This document shows positions 10,263 through 22,700 of a stretch of DNA of 64,000 nt, one piece after another. The notes under the pieces were generated by a model. It was not told the DNA's origin. It ran no database searches and saw only the letters and a program-made list of their open reading frames with translations. The stretch lies in assembly GCA_013398275.1 (NCBI GenBank), contig VZSE01002907.1:1-64000 (forward strand), given 5' to 3'. Made by a program: the position numbers and the translations under genes. The stretch is from Promerops cafer (Eukaryota; Chordata; Aves; Passeriformes; Nectariniidae). Each line of letters opens with the position of its first letter. Within the stretch, counting starts at the first letter, position 1.

Positions 10263-10654
10263 AATATGCCTTTGATCCAAACAACTCACTATATTTCATT
10301 GTTTTTTCAGTCCCCAGTGAGGGACATTGTGCAAAGTACTTGCAGGTCTGTACCCAGGGGGATCACTACTACTCTGCCATGGTAGTCAGAGCAGTCAGAA
10401 CAACTTCTTATTTCCTTCACCACTGAAGGAAATTCTGATCCTACAGCTACAGCCAGAAAAAGGGAAAAGGCCATGCCCCTTTTTTTTTTTTTTTTTTTTA
10501 AATATCTCCTGATCTGTCTTGGCATCAAAACCCCAGGAGGCAAGGGACTGGGAGCAGCTACGTCCAGTAGTCAAGTTCCTTACAGGGCTTCACTAAGGTG
10601 GCAATTAGCTGCATCTCTGTGCTGTTGCTCTTTAGCACACACATCAGCTTAATC

Positions 10655-10795
10655 CCTGGAAGTGTACAAGGCCAGCCTGGACGGGGCTTGGGATCTGGGA
10701 TAGTGGGAGGTGTCCTTGATTGTGGCTGGGGGGGTTGGATCTTTATGATTTTAAGGTCCCTTCCAACCCAAACCATTTTATGATTCTATGAATTT
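10655..10795 (+). mobile_element. CR1 LINE 3' fragment
   Basis: Short sense CR1 tail ending in the typical terminal repeat 'attttatgattctatgaat'. Confidence 0.8.
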
Positions 10796-11294
10796 GCACG
10801 TGTAGAGTGCTGGGGAGATGGGATTGGGGTAAGAAGCAGGGAGGAGACGTACAGCATGGATCCTAGGGGGTTTCAGCCTGTTTCACTCTAAACTGGTGCT
10901 TGAAGCCATTCCCCAGCCATAAAGACAAGGACAGCTCTTTGTGGTGGTGAGCTGAAAGCATGATGAGACTGGATTCTGCATTATGCTGGCTATGGACAGA
11001 CGAATCTAAAATTACAGGGGCTGAACCCTCCCTGCAAAGTCCGCAGTCCTTGAGCAAAAATCTTGTGCCATATTCCAGTCTGTGAAACATTCACCTGCTG
11101 TGGATTGTGCAAAAACCTCTTAGCACATCAACTGTAAATTGCTGGTTTGGCTCCATATGGCAACTTCCTCAGGTTTCCATCCAGGGGATTCCTGGGAGGA
11201 GGCTGTTGGCCCAGCTTCCTGCCCTGCACAAGGCTGTGGTTTCAATGGTGGCAGAGTCATTTGCAGAAACATCTGCTTTGAACAGGCCAGAGAG

Positions 11295-11780
11295 TGAGGG
11301 AGCTGGGCCTGTTCAGCGCAAAATATTGAGAGGGGACCTCAACTGTCCATATAAACATCTCCAAGGGGTGTCAGAGGACGGTGACTGACTCTCTTCAGTT
11401 GTGCTCAGCCATAGGATGAGAGGCAATGGCCATAAACTAAAACACAAGAAACTCCACCTCTACTTGAGGAAGAACTTCTGTATATTGGGGGTGCCAGAGC
11501 ACTGGAACAGCTGCCCAGGGAGGGTGTGGCATTTCCTCTTTGGAGACATTCCAAACACACCTGGATGTGTTCCTATGTCACATGCTCCAGGTGATCCTGC
11601 CCGACAGGGGTGTTGGACTGGATGATCTGCNCATTTCCTCTTTGGAGACATTCCAAACACACCTGGATGTGTTCCTATGTCAATGCTCCAGGTGATCCTG
11701 CCCGACAGGGGTGTTGGACTGGATGATCTGCAGAGGTGCCTTCCAACCCTAGAAATTCTGTGGTTCTGTGAAGGGTAGGC
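11295..11780 (+). mobile_element. CR1 LINE fragment with internal ~100-bp duplication at an N
   Basis: Sense CR1 of an older type ('gggcctgttcagcgcaaaat', 'ggatgagaggcaatggcc', 'tggactggatgatctgc'). Bases 11529-11630 and 11632-11731 are nearly identical and flank the single N at 11631. The normal CR1 order contains this segment once, so the second copy is probably an assembly artefact. Confidence 0.8.
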
Positions 11781-11883
11781 AAATGCTTTGCAACAAATGG
11801 GCAGCTCAGGGCTTCAAGTCAGTCCTTTGCACTTGAGTTGGTTGCTTCCCTTAAGAAGTCAGCCATCACTGCTCCTCCCTTCA

Positions 11884-12062
11884 CAGGATCCCAGAATGGT
11901 TTGGATTGGAAGGGACCTTAAAGATCATCTCATTCCAACTCCCTGCCATGGGCAGGGACACCTTCCACTGTCCCAGACTGATCCAAGCCCTGTCCAACCT
12001 GGCCTTGGACACTTCCAGGGATCCAGGGGCAGCCACAGCTTCTCTGGGCACCAAGGGTTCCT
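11884..12062 (-). mobile_element. CR1 LINE 3' fragment
   Basis: Antisense CR1 tail with 'agaatggtttggattggaag' near its start and 'cacagcttctctgggcacc' near its end. Confidence 0.85.
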
Positions 12063-12788
12063 TGTCATGACAAGGATGCTCCTGACTGTGCAGGAGCAAC
12101 TGCAGAGACAGGAGCTCTCTGAGCAACCTGCAGCTTCTGGATTTTCTGCTGTGGTCCAGGGCAGGACAGGCTGAATCTCTTAGAAGAGAGGTGATCAGAG
12201 GCACAGTGGGGTTGACCTCTCACACATGTTTCTATATTTGCCTCAAGCAGTGTTACAGGTCTAGCTCTGACCTCCTGATTTGCAACTGCAGCCAATACAA
12301 ATTTTGCAGATTCACTCCAAATTTATAGCAGGCAGAAATGCCAAGGATAAAATCAGACTTCAGATTACCAATCTGTCCTGCTCAGTGTGACTTTAGTTCT
12401 CATAATAAAACAATATGCTGTTCCCAGGTCTGAAAGCTCTGGATCAAGAGATGGGAACCCAAAGTTTTCAGAGCAGAGGTGCTGTGAAGCATCATACTGG
12501 AGAAGACTTTTGTGCTCCCAGTGGAAATGGTGACTGATCTCAGTCATGACAGAGAATTCCCTATCAGGCATGTGTGGAGAACTTGCCAGCACTCACTCAA
12601 TCAGCAGCCCAAGAGGGGTAAATATTTTGGTGAACTACACATTCCTGGCAGGTTTAGATTGATTTCAGAATTCTTGTTTAAAATTCTTAATGGAAATAAG
12701 ACGTGGGAAATGAATGGGAAATTGATTACTTTTGGAAATGAATGACAACACCACACAGGGCAGCCATGCAACGTCCCCAGATCTTGCT

Positions 12789-12794
12789 TTTATT
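12789..12794 (-). terminator. AvBD4: Poly(A) signal of AvBD4
   Basis: AATAAA on the minus strand 100 bases below the AvBD4 stop codon, followed by GT-rich sequence (CTGTGTGGTGTTGTC). It fits a short 3' UTR within exon 4 (12900 to about 12770). Confidence 0.8.
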
Positions 12795-12893
12795 GAAGGA
12801 GAGTGACAAATCCTTGGTGGCTGCTTCAACAATTCCTTGAATCCAGCAATGTCAAAAGCGATCACTCCTGGAGATTCTCCACAATTAGCCACA

Positions 12894-14879
12894 CTACAGC
12901 CTACACAAAGGAAAGGATATTTCATGGTTTTCAGAATTATGGTTACGACAAAAATCCTGCTGCTTGGGATTCAAATGATAATTTGGGAAGTCATCTTTGC
13001 CCCAGGTAAATCCTGAACTTACCACCTACAGCAATTGTACCCAGAACGACACGACCCCAGGTAATCGTTGCCACGAGGGCATTTCCCCCTGTGGCAGAAG
13101 GTGCCACGATAGCCACACTCCATGTAGGGTCTCCTGGGTCTTGCCAAGCTTCTACCTTAGAAAAGAACAAATAAACAAAGATGGGAGACATTTTATCTCT
13201 GGCAGGGATTTGCATTTTGCTTAATCTCCATGAGCTGACAAGGTCGTGACAGTTCAGTCCTCAGAGGAGGAGGTCTGTGGGCACAACGACCAAGCAAACA
13301 CTCTAATTCCTTCTTCCCTGCTAAAATGGGATACCCACACTCAAGCTGCCTTTTGGGAATGGCCACCAGCCTGTGCTATTCCCAGAGCAGGTTTTATCCG
13401 TGAAGGTGCTAATTGAGGGATCAAAACAACCCCAGGGAGCAGACTAGCAATTAGGCAGGAGGTTGCCTGGCCCTGTCTGGTCCATTAATAAAGATGTGGC
13501 CTGGCAGCTGAAGTGTTCTGGATGCACCTGAGTGCACATGAACCAATTAATTCCAGTTTCCAGCTCATCCATGGAGCATCACAAAGCCCAGCATATTCAG
13601 AGAGAGGGGAGCTTGTTCCAGCAAACAGAGAATGGATGTTACCTATGGACAGTGCATCCAGCACATCCCTGGTGGGCTGGATTCCCAGGATGTGAGCAGA
13701 GTGATACATACACACCCAGAAAATCCCCGGGAGTAATAAAGGAGTGCTTTAAAGGGTGAATAAAACACTCCTGGTCTCAAACCAGCAGTCTGTGGGGTGC
13801 TGCAGAGGTGGCTGTGAGCAGTCTGAGCTCTCAGAAATACTTTTCTTCCCAGACACAAAGAAATTTCTGGCTTTAATGTACCCAGAAAATCCTACTGAAA
13901 ACAGGCCAAACATCCACTGTGTGTTAAATAAGGACATAAAACAAACCAAAGGAACTCTTTGCCCAGTGTCCTGCCTCTGAGAACTGGCACAGGCAGAGGC
14001 CCAGGTAAGAATAACATCAGACAACCAACAAAATCATAGAATCACAGACTCATTTAGGTTGGAAAAGACCTTTAAGATCCTCAAGTCCAATTGCTAACCC
14101 AGCACTGCCAAGCCCACCACTAATCCATGTCCCCAAGTACTACATCCAGATGGCTTTTAAATCCCTCCAGGGATATATATAACACTTTTCCCACATTTCT
14201 GGTCTGCTGCAGTTCATCACAGTCTTTTCCCACCCTTACTTCCCCAGAGGACACTTTCCACCCTGTTCCCACAGAGATCAAAACTCCACCAGCCCCTGCT
14301 TGTGCACAGAGCACCCTGCAAATGCAGCTGTGCCATTTTCAGGGCTGATATTGAAATACAATCCCTTTTTCTGGGCAATAGAGTTGGTTCCAGACTCCTT
14401 TGCACCCCTCAACAGGCATCATGATTTTGTGCCTCTCCACCCTGTGTGCCAGCTCCTAAAGCAAAGGATATTTGAAGAACATGGGGCCAGATTGCTTTTT
14501 CCTTTTTTTTTTCTGTGTGGTTTATGAATATTTGATCATGATTTAATTTGTTTGTTGGGTGACTCAGAGGCAAAGTGATTTAAGTACAAGCCTGCAGGGT
14601 GTAACGGGGAAAACATGGTGCTGAGTGGTAATTTTGGGGTTGCCCCTTTCAAAGTGATGCTTGGAGTATTTGCCTGCTAATTTCATTTCTCATCTGTAAT
14701 CTCCAATGAGTTTTGACGATTTATGTGAGGATTCTTTGCAGGAGGCAGCTTGGTCACATCCCAAAGGGGACAGGAGACCTTTGCAAGACACCAACATCTT
14801 CTCTTCAGTCCCTCATCTTACCTGCAGCTCCGTGCAATGCCACCAAGAGGAGAACAAAGAGAAAAGGAAGAATTTTCAT
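12894..14879 (-). CDS. AvBD4: Avian beta-defensin 4 (AvBD4), 65 aa, coding region complete
   Basis: Secreted beta-defensin. Exon 2 (14822-14908, ATG at 14877-14879) encodes the signal peptide MKILPFLFVLLLVALHGAA. Exon 3 (13023-13155, acceptor TTTTCTAAG, donor TG|GTAAGT) encodes an arginine-rich propiece (RSLARPRRP) and the domain with ECGYRGTFC, GKCPRGNDYLGSC and NCCR. Exon 4 begins at 12900 after TTTGTGTAG and adds only G CTG TAG, completing CCRWL-stop, the same ending as chicken AvBD4. Cysteine spacing is C-x6-C-x4-C-x9-C-x5-CC. Intron 2 is about 1.67 kb and intron 3 is 122 bases. The strongly positive mature peptide suggests membrane-active killing, as for the family. The non-coding exon 1 was not found with confidence. 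Confidence 0.95.
14034..14190 (-). mobile_element. CR1 LINE 3' fragment in AvBD4 intron 2
   Basis: Antisense CR1 of the subfamily with 'gcactgccaagcccaccac' and 'tccctccagggatat', starting at the repeat 'aatcatagaatcacagac'. Confidence 0.8.
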
Positions 14880-17309
14880 GGCAGAGGGTGGGCTGGGATC
14901 TTGGGTCACTGCAGAGAAAGGAGACCAGGACTTTGGTTAGAGCCTTGTGCCTCCATAGTCCCAGAAGTGACACAGAGAAATGTTCTTCAAGACCTGGAAG
15001 TTACCTAAAAGAGGTTATTACACATTTTTGCCATGATCATGTCTATTGTCCTAAGATTTTTCTGGAGCACACATAGGATCATGGCATAGGAAAAAACTTC
15101 CATGAAAAAAATTCAATTTTAAATCCCCCTTTAATTAATGCATCAAGTGACCAGCAATTTTTCCTGGATTTCTTGATAATTTGCAATGCATTGCAATAAA
15201 TTTGATTGCAGAAATGGAAGTTAAAGCTGTTAATCCAGAAAATAGGACAATTTTTGCTAGATTTATACAAAACAACCCCATGGGTATTCTCAAGCTTTTC
15301 TACTAAAAAGAGCAGAAAAAGCAATTTTCTTCCCAATTAACACAAAAGCCAGCTTCTCCTTGTTCTTGCTTAGAGGCTGTTGTTTATTTTTCCCCTCAAG
15401 AATTACACTATTTCCAGGATAAATTCTTGAGTATTTGCATTTCCTGCAGCCAACAAAAACTCCCCTCCCTTATCAACACTTGACACCTCTAGAACTGCTC
15501 ATGACAGACTGGAGTCACTGCACAGTTAAGGCAATAACACAAAATGCAGATAAACATGGAAGATATGAAGTCTCCAGCCCATTTAAGAAGGACAAAACCT
15601 TTTGAGCGAGGCTGAATAACGAGAATATTTTGGTTGTTACCAGGCAGGAGGAGCTCCAGGCTGGAACAGTCCCAGGATCAGTGTCAGCCACCCGGCTGAA
15701 GGCGGAGGAGCAGAGCGTGGGTTTGTGCTGCTTCTGGAGGGTGGTGAGGGATGTTTGACCTCCACAGCCTTCTGGTGGCCAATGAGGCTTTGGGGAGCTC
15801 TGGTGACACCCAGTGAATCCTCTTTGCTGTTGTCCTAAGAGGAACCAAGGTCTGGCTTTCAAACCATTGCAGCACCGCCTCGGGAAGTGTGTTGAGATGA
15901 GAAAAACCACCCTGGGCCTCCTCCCTTTGAGCAACCCTTTGGCCACAGCAGCTCACTCAAGGTCTCTGTTTCCATCTGTTTTCAGAGGTGTTGTATTGCC
16001 TTACAAACATGAACAATGTATCATCACAGAAGTAAAATAATCGTCAGCTGGGATTACGTCAAAATGAAACCCACCAAACCTACGTTAAATGGGAAGTTAG
16101 TTCCCTCTTTGGGAATTCGGGAAGAGGGTTAACAGGCTGTCATTAATTCTACATCATTACTGCTCTTGGAAGGGAAAATCTGGACAATTAAGAACACGGA
16201 AAAGATCTGCACTAGGGGAAAAAGTGAGAGAGGGAAATAGAAATCTAAGAGTTGAGAATAAAAAAGGAAAAAGTGGTTTGGTTTTTTTTCAAATTTTTGC
16301 ACCAAAACATTTTCATTACTAGGTTACCTGCATGGCACATAAGATATTTTATGCCATATCTATTTATGGAAACTACTACAGCCCATGCCCAGCAATTTTA
16401 GTTTTGTTGTTATCTTTACCCTCTTCCCATGGACAGAAGAGTTCTCTGAGCACAGCACTCCTCCTTTCTCACCAAGGATTCCTCCAATGGCTCCCTGCTT
16501 TTTATGCATTTACAGACATTTCTGTAAATCCAGGTGCCTGTTGCAAAGGGATCTTCACTTCTGTTTTATCCCTCCCATTCCGTGGGAGTTGCCGTTCTCC
16601 TCCTGCAGCTGCCAGAGCACGGCTGAGCTCATCCCTGCGGGAGCCTCCCTGGGCTCGCCCTTCATGCCCTGCAGGGATTTTTCTTAGATCTCTTTGTTTT
16701 CTTTCCCAATCAAAGGAACTATTTCACTGAGCACCGCCTTTTCAGCAGCTTTCAGGCTGCCCGCAGGCTTCTTGTTTTTCTGGGCTGCTCCTTTGGGTGC
16801 TTTTCTTTCCTCGGTTTTTTTTTGAGATTAAATACTCGCATGTTGAACGTACTTGGTTCCACAACGTGGTTACAAATAACTGTGCTGTGGTCACTTTTAC
16901 GGAGCAGCTCCCACAAACAGATCTGGAATTGGGTCCTTTGCACCTAATCCAGGAAGGCAAACGTTCTCCTGGACACCAGGACCAGCTGTTCTAAGAATCA
17001 CCATTGTACAGCAAGAAAAATGTACATTTTACAGGGGAAAAATCTGATGTCTGCATCTCCTGGCATCATCCACAATCACCTGTCAGATCTGCTCTGCTGC
17101 ATCACCTCAGGCAAGGGAAGGACCTGCAGAAGGTGTGCCCTGGTCCCCGAGTCCTTTAGGGCAGGGCTGCTGCTGAAACCCTTCCCTGAGGGGTTGTGAG
17201 GTGTTTGCAGACAGATGTGCAGCCAAAGGTCTGGGCTGAAAAGTGGCTCAGTACACGAGGAACAGCTGGGTCTGCAAGGTGTCACCTGTGGGCAGCTCAC
17301 CTGGAGCAC

Positions 17310-17402
17310 CGAGTCCTGACCTTGGGGTCCCCAGCACAAGAAAAACTTGGAGCTCCTGGAGTGAGTCCAGAGGAGGCCACGGAGATGCTCCAAGGGCTGG
17401 AG
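17310..17402 (+). mobile_element. CR1 LINE internal fragment
   Basis: Sense CR1 piece ('gagctcctggagtgagtcc', 'agatgctccaagggctgga') from upstream of the usual 3' tail. It directly abuts an antisense CR1 piece at 17403. Confidence 0.65.
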
Positions 17403-17720
17403 CCATGGGCAGGGACAGCTTCCACCAGATCAGATTCCTCCAAGCCCTGTCCAGCCTGGCCTTGGGCACTGCCAGGGATCCAGGGGCAGCCACAGGTGCT
17501 CTGGGCACCCTGTGCCAGGGCCTCCTCACCCTCACAGGGAACAATTCCTTCCCAATATCCCACCTAGCCCTGCCCTCTGGCAGTGGGAAGCCATTCCCTG
17601 TGTCCTGTCTCTCCATCCCTTGCCCCCAGTCCCTCTCCAGCTCTCCTGGAGCCCCTTCAGGCCCTGGAAGAGGCTCTGAGGTCTCCCTGGATCCTTCTCT
17701 TCTCCAGGATGTAGCTTTCT
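17403..17720 (-). mobile_element. CR1 LINE 3' fragment
   Basis: Antisense CR1 starting inside the tail ('ccatgggcagggacagcttc') and extending to 'ccttctcttctccagg'. It lacks the last ~60 bases of the normal 3' end. Confidence 0.85.
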
Positions 17721-18999
17721 TGGAGACATGAGGAGTTTTTTAGCTCCTGGGTGCTGAAATCCAGCAGAGAAAAGTGCAGCCAAACCGGTGGCTGGGAGGC
17801 AGCCAGAGCAACTGGGAGCTGGCAGAGGAACTGGGGAGCTCTGGGAATATCTTCTGGAAGGCCTTCTGGCTCTCTCCTTCTCTGCCTGGCAAAGTTCCGG
17901 GGTGATGATGGCACAGGATTGATTCCTGGCTTGGAACACAGACGGAGAGACTGAGGAAAGACAGCTGAGACACCTCAGGGTGGGAGTGATGGTGATGGAG
18001 GGCAGGGGGGATGAGATGACGAGGTTCACATGTCTTCTGTGGGTGACAAGAACGGTCCCATTGTGCCTGCACGGACCCTGGCAGCATCTGCACTGCTGAA
18101 TTTGTAAAAATGGTTCTTCCACATCCCACTCTCAGGTCTGGAAGAGGCTTTGGTGCCCATTAGAGGCTGAGTTGTGCTTTGTATGCTAAAAATTGGGTTT
18201 TCTAGGAATGGGCCACGTGGTGTTTGCTGCTGTGGAGGACAGACACAGCCAAGGCTGAGCTTCACTTGGCTCCAGGGCCCTAATTACACCCCTGACTTTA
18301 TTAAAATGCTTCGCTGGAGCTGGGCCCAGCAGCCCAACATCATTAATTAAACACGAATAAGGGCAGGGCAATGGGACAGGAGGAAAAGTGGGCTGTCCTT
18401 TACACCCAAAGGGCCCCCAAACCCAATCAGACAGAGTTGAGGCTGCAAAGATGCCAAGTTCCTGGTAAAAAGCAGTGCTGGAGACCCACAGAGAGCCTGG
18501 GGATGCTCCCACGAGTAAGGAAAACCAGGCAAGGACACTTCTGAGCAGTTTGGTGGCTCCTGTTACACAGCAGAGCCTTGGCTTTATTGCCAGAGTTGTG
18601 AAAAAAAACAAACAAAAAAAATCAATAAAATTTAAAACTACAACAATACATGTATGAAAGTCCCAGAACACAACATCCAACAGCCCAGCTGATGTACAAA
18701 GTTTTGGGAGCTTCCTGCAGCATATTGCAAAAATCACCAAAACCAGAGGTGGTATTTTGCCTTAATTAAACCCCCCTTCATGGCTTTTCCCGTGTGACCT
18801 GCTGGGAATTTTATTTTCTAAAAAGCATCAGGGCCGGAGGCTGCAGGGCTGGAAATTGGGATGAAAAGCAAATGCACACGAGAGGGCCCCTGCAGCCGCC
18901 GGCGCTTGGGATCCCATTTCCCAGCGGTTTCATCTCTGTGGTAAGGCGGGAAAACAACGGGATTAATTTATGGCTCTGTGCACGCCCCGTCCCAGCCGC

Positions 19000-19700
19000 C
19001 ACCTAGTGCTCATCCCCGCGACACAGGGACACCGCGGGCATCCCGCGGGGGACATCGGGGTGGGCGTGTCCCGGTGCACAACAATTTGGGGAACATCAGG
19101 GTGGGTTTGTGCCAGCGCACAAGAACCCGGGGGACATCGGGGTGGGCTCGTGCCGGTGCACAACGATTTGGGGGATACGGGGTGGGCTTGTGGCGGTGCA
19201 CAGCGGCTCCAGGGGTCTCGGTGAAGCCCCGGTGGATCTCTGTGTCCCCAAGCCCCCCGGGGGTGACGCAAGCACCGTGATGTCACACTGCCCGGGGAGG
19301 GGACACTGGGGGAGGTGCCCGGTGAGGCCGGGGAGGGGCGGGCGGAGCGGGATCAGCCCTGGCGGCTCCTTCTTCTTCCTCCTCCTCCTCCTCCGCCTTC
19401 TCCTCCCTTTCCTCCCTCCTCCTCCTCCGTGTCCTGCTCCCAGGATGCGCGGGGCCGTCCCCAGGCTCAGCCTGACGCTGCTGGCGGCGGAGAGCGGCGC
19501 CCGTGAGTGAGCGCGCAGGATGCGCGCAGGATGCGCGGGGGCGTGGGGGGCTGCGCTCCGGAGGAGGGGAGGGGGAAGGCGGATGGGATGCTGGCAGTGA
19601 CACCCTTGCGGGCACCCCGGGGGTTCCGAATCACCTCCGTGTACCGGGGAGGATGGGGGGGTAATCCCTGCGCCCCGCGCTTGGGGAGATGCGCGGTTCT
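19000..19700 (+). promoter_or_regulatory. XKR5: GC-rich, CpG-containing promoter region of XKR5
   Basis: GC content and CpG frequency rise sharply around exon 1. A pyrimidine tract of TCC/TTC repeats (about 19368-19440) ends four bases before the start codon. No clear TATA box is present, consistent with a CpG-type promoter. Confidence 0.5.
19047..19210 (+). repeat. Minisatellite, 41-bp unit, four copies
   Basis: Units start at 19047, 19088, 19129 and 19170, each opening with a G run and 'catcggggtggg' and containing 'ggtgcaca'. The first three are exactly 41 bases; the fourth is slightly diverged. Confidence 0.85.
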
Positions 19701-22700
19701 GCTCCCGGCATCCCTGCGTGTCCGACCGTCCTCTTGGATTTTTTTCATGTTTCAAAAATCGGTTTTTTTCCCCCACTTATTTATTTATTTGTTTATTTTG
19801 GATCCCGAGCTTTTTATCAGAGCCTTCCCGGGGGCCGGGCCCCTCGGTGGCGGTGGCTGCGCCTCAGCTGACAAAGCCACCGGGAGCCGGCAGCTGGAGA
19901 TAAGCCCAGCGCAAGGGCTGCGAACCCCCTGGACGGGCTCGGAGATGGAGTTCTGGCGGGAATGGCTCTAAACTGACAGAGAGCAGGTTTACATTGGATA
20001 TTAGGAGGAAATTCCTCCCTGTGAGGTGGTGAGGCCCTGGCACAGGGTGCCCAGAGAAGCTGTGGCTGCCCTTGGATACCTGGAAGTGTCCAAGGCCAGG
20101 TTGGACAGGGCTTGGAGCAGCCTGGGGTAGCGGAAGGTGTCCCTGGCCATGGCAGGAAACGGAATGAGAGGAGCTTTAAGGTCCCTTCCCACCCAAACCA
20201 TTCTGGGGTTCCGTGGTTATGAATGGCACCGCTCAGTTGCTGGCGGGGGTGTGGCCGTGTCATCCCTCAGCGCCGCCTCTCTGCCCTTCTGCAGGGCTCT
20301 GTGCCATCATCCACTACCTTGTCCGAGGGCAGCTGGGCTGGTTCGGGCTGACCATCGCCTGCCTGGTGCCCGGCTACGCCGCCCAGCTCCTCAGCATCCT
20401 CTGGTTCCGGGCAGACGGACACGCACCCGGCTGCTGGCTGCTGGTGCTCCACCTCCTGCAGCTGGGCCTCTGGAAGCGGTGAGAGACGCTCCCCGCCATC
20501 CACCCAGCCCCCACAACCCAGGGGCAGCCCCAAACTTCCTCAAAGCAGGGTGGGCATCCCGTCACTTGGCTCTTGCAGGTACTGGGATGTTCTGCGGGCG
20601 GCGGCGAAGACGGGCGGCGCTGCCGGGGAGGTGCTGGCTCAGCTCGGGGATGTTTGTGTGCTGCGGCTCCTGGAGGCCCTGCTGCAGACCCTGCCTCACC
20701 TTCTGCTCCAGGCCTACGTCGTGGTGGCCGTGGATCCAGCGGGCTTCATCCCTGGTGAGTTGCCAGGAGGATGGTTCAGGGGTGATGAGTTTGGCCGAGG
20801 GATGTGTGTGTCCTCCGGATGGAGGAATGTGCTGCAGAGGGACTGGGAAGCCTCGATGGGAAGCAGCAGGGAGAAGTGTGGCTGAAAGATCTGCTGTGTC
20901 TGAATGCAGAGGTGGCTGCTTTGCCCCAAAGGTGAACTTTCAGGTGTGCAAAGAGGGATGTTGTGGTGTGGAGTCACAGCATGTGCAGGGTCACAGTCGC
21001 TCATTGTCCATCTCTGGTCCGGTGGCAGTGACCGGGATGGAGCTGCCCTGGGGCTGCAGAACTCTGTCCATGGAGACAGCACTCAGAGGGTATCCACAGG
21101 GAGATGCCGAGCACGCAGAGACCAGATTTAGCAGGATTTAGTTGAAATGCTCCAGTTTCATCCCTGGCACCATTCAAGTCAGGTCGGACAGGGCTCTGAG
21201 CAACCAGGTCTGGTGCAAGGTGTCCCTGCTCATTGCAAGGGACTGGACTAGATGGCCTTTAAGGTCCCTTCTGTGATTCCTTGATTCTGTGATTCACATG
21301 GCAGGATCAAGGGGTGTCTGGCTTGTATGGGGGTGCCGTGCTACCAACACCTCCTTAACACAGAGAATTGGCCCTGCTGTGCATTTGGGCCTCCATCAGA
21401 GCCCTGACTGCCCTGTCCCCATACAGGTGTCAGCGCGGGGCTGTCCCTGCTGTCCCTGGCCTGGGCTTTGGTCTCCTACAGCCACTTCACCTGCCTGCTG
21501 AAGCCCGGACACCTGAGCCCGCCGGCCGCCGTCGTCCTGTGCCTGCTGCTCTGGAGGACAGGCATGCTGGGGACCCGGGTCCTGGCCCTGGTGCTCTTTG
21601 CCAGGCTCTATTCCTTCTGGGTTTTTGCTGTGGCAGGTAGGACCTGAGATCCTGTTCTCCACATCCCACCCCAATGTCAGCCCTGTGATGCTCCTGCTGC
21701 TGGGACTGTTTGCAGCCTCCCCCAGGGATGGCTTTGAAAATTCAGTCCCTTCTCCCTGCAGGGGTCCACTGGCTGCTGATGTCCTTCTGGCTGGGGGCCC
21801 AGCAGACAGATATTGTGGCCCAGCCGTGCTGCTGGAGGCTCTTCAACTGCCTGCTGGGAGCTGTGTACATCTTCTGCTACATCAACGTCCGGCCCGGCCC
21901 CTCCAAGACCAGGGTGGCCGTATTTTATGCAGTGAGTACCTAGAATGTTTTGTATTCCACATGGATGAAGCTGCTGAGGACAAGCAACTGCTTCAGACTC
22001 TGCAGTTTCATCACTCACATCACCACTTGCTCAAAATCCACCGTTTTACTGTGTCCTGACAAAGGCACGTGGTCACCAAGGTGGATGTGCCTTCTGCACT
22101 GGCTCTGATTCCTTAGAGGCAGCCTTACAATGTCAGTGATAAAAATAGGTGAAGACCTTGCAGAAAATTCAGTTTGACAACTTCTATGTTTTAAGTGATA
22201 AACCAAGTGCAAAATATAACAGGAGAAGTGCTCAAGGCTAGGTTGGTTGGGGTTTGGAGCAACCTGGGACAGTGGAAGGTGTCCCTGCCCATGGCAGGGG
22301 GTGCAATGAGATGAGCTTTAAGGTCCCTTCTGACCCAAACCATTCTGTGATTCTAAAAATCTATGATAATATAGAAAATGGGTGTTTTCTGTTATGAGAG
22401 GCACATCTAAAGCCACCAGAAGGATATAAGTGATGACTCTCTTCCCTCTGCCTTGCAGATAATGCTGATGGAGAACATGCTCCTGCTGCTGTTGGGCACC
22501 CGGTTCCTGCAGGCAGAGCTGAGGAACAGCCTGACTGTGACTGGCGCTGTCATGTCAGGGTCTTTAATAGGTAAGAACATTGATTTTAGAGCCTGCATTG
22601 CACATTTTGAGAGTAGTTTGAGGAAATGAGCATCCAGACTCCTGTCCCAAGTCCCTCTCCAGCTCTCCTGGAGCCCCTTTAGGCTCTGGAAGGGGCTCTG

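Larger units (their letters stand above)
9380..12770. other. Intergenic sequence between AvBD5 and AvBD4
   Basis: Contains four CR1 fragments (10106-10262, 10655-10795, 11295-11780, 11884-12062), an 18-base T run near 10482-10499 and one assembly N at 11631. AvBD5 exon 1 should lie just above 9376, but no convincing minus-strand TATA box is seen. No other gene is recognised. Confidence 0.55.
14910..18960. other. Intergenic sequence between AvBD4 and XKR5
   Basis: No coding exon recognised. It should hold the AvBD4 promoter and exon 1; a minus-strand TATAAAT at 15261-15267 is a weak candidate without a convincing donor below it. Two CR1 pieces lie at 17310-17720. The open frame at 16332-16730 has no recognisable domain or splice context. 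Confidence 0.5.

Noticed and set aside
10229..10426. Plus-strand frame with HCAKYLQVC, considered as a degenerate defensin
   Set aside because: It has only two cysteines and no CC pair, and its first half is CR1.
15261..15267. Minus-strand TATAAAT as an AvBD4 promoter
   Set aside because: No convincing donor or exon 1 like that of the AvBD3-like gene follows within the expected distance.
16332..16730. Plus-strand frame of 132 codons between AvBD4 and XKR5
   Set aside because: No recognisable domain, no cysteine pattern, no promoter or splice signals.
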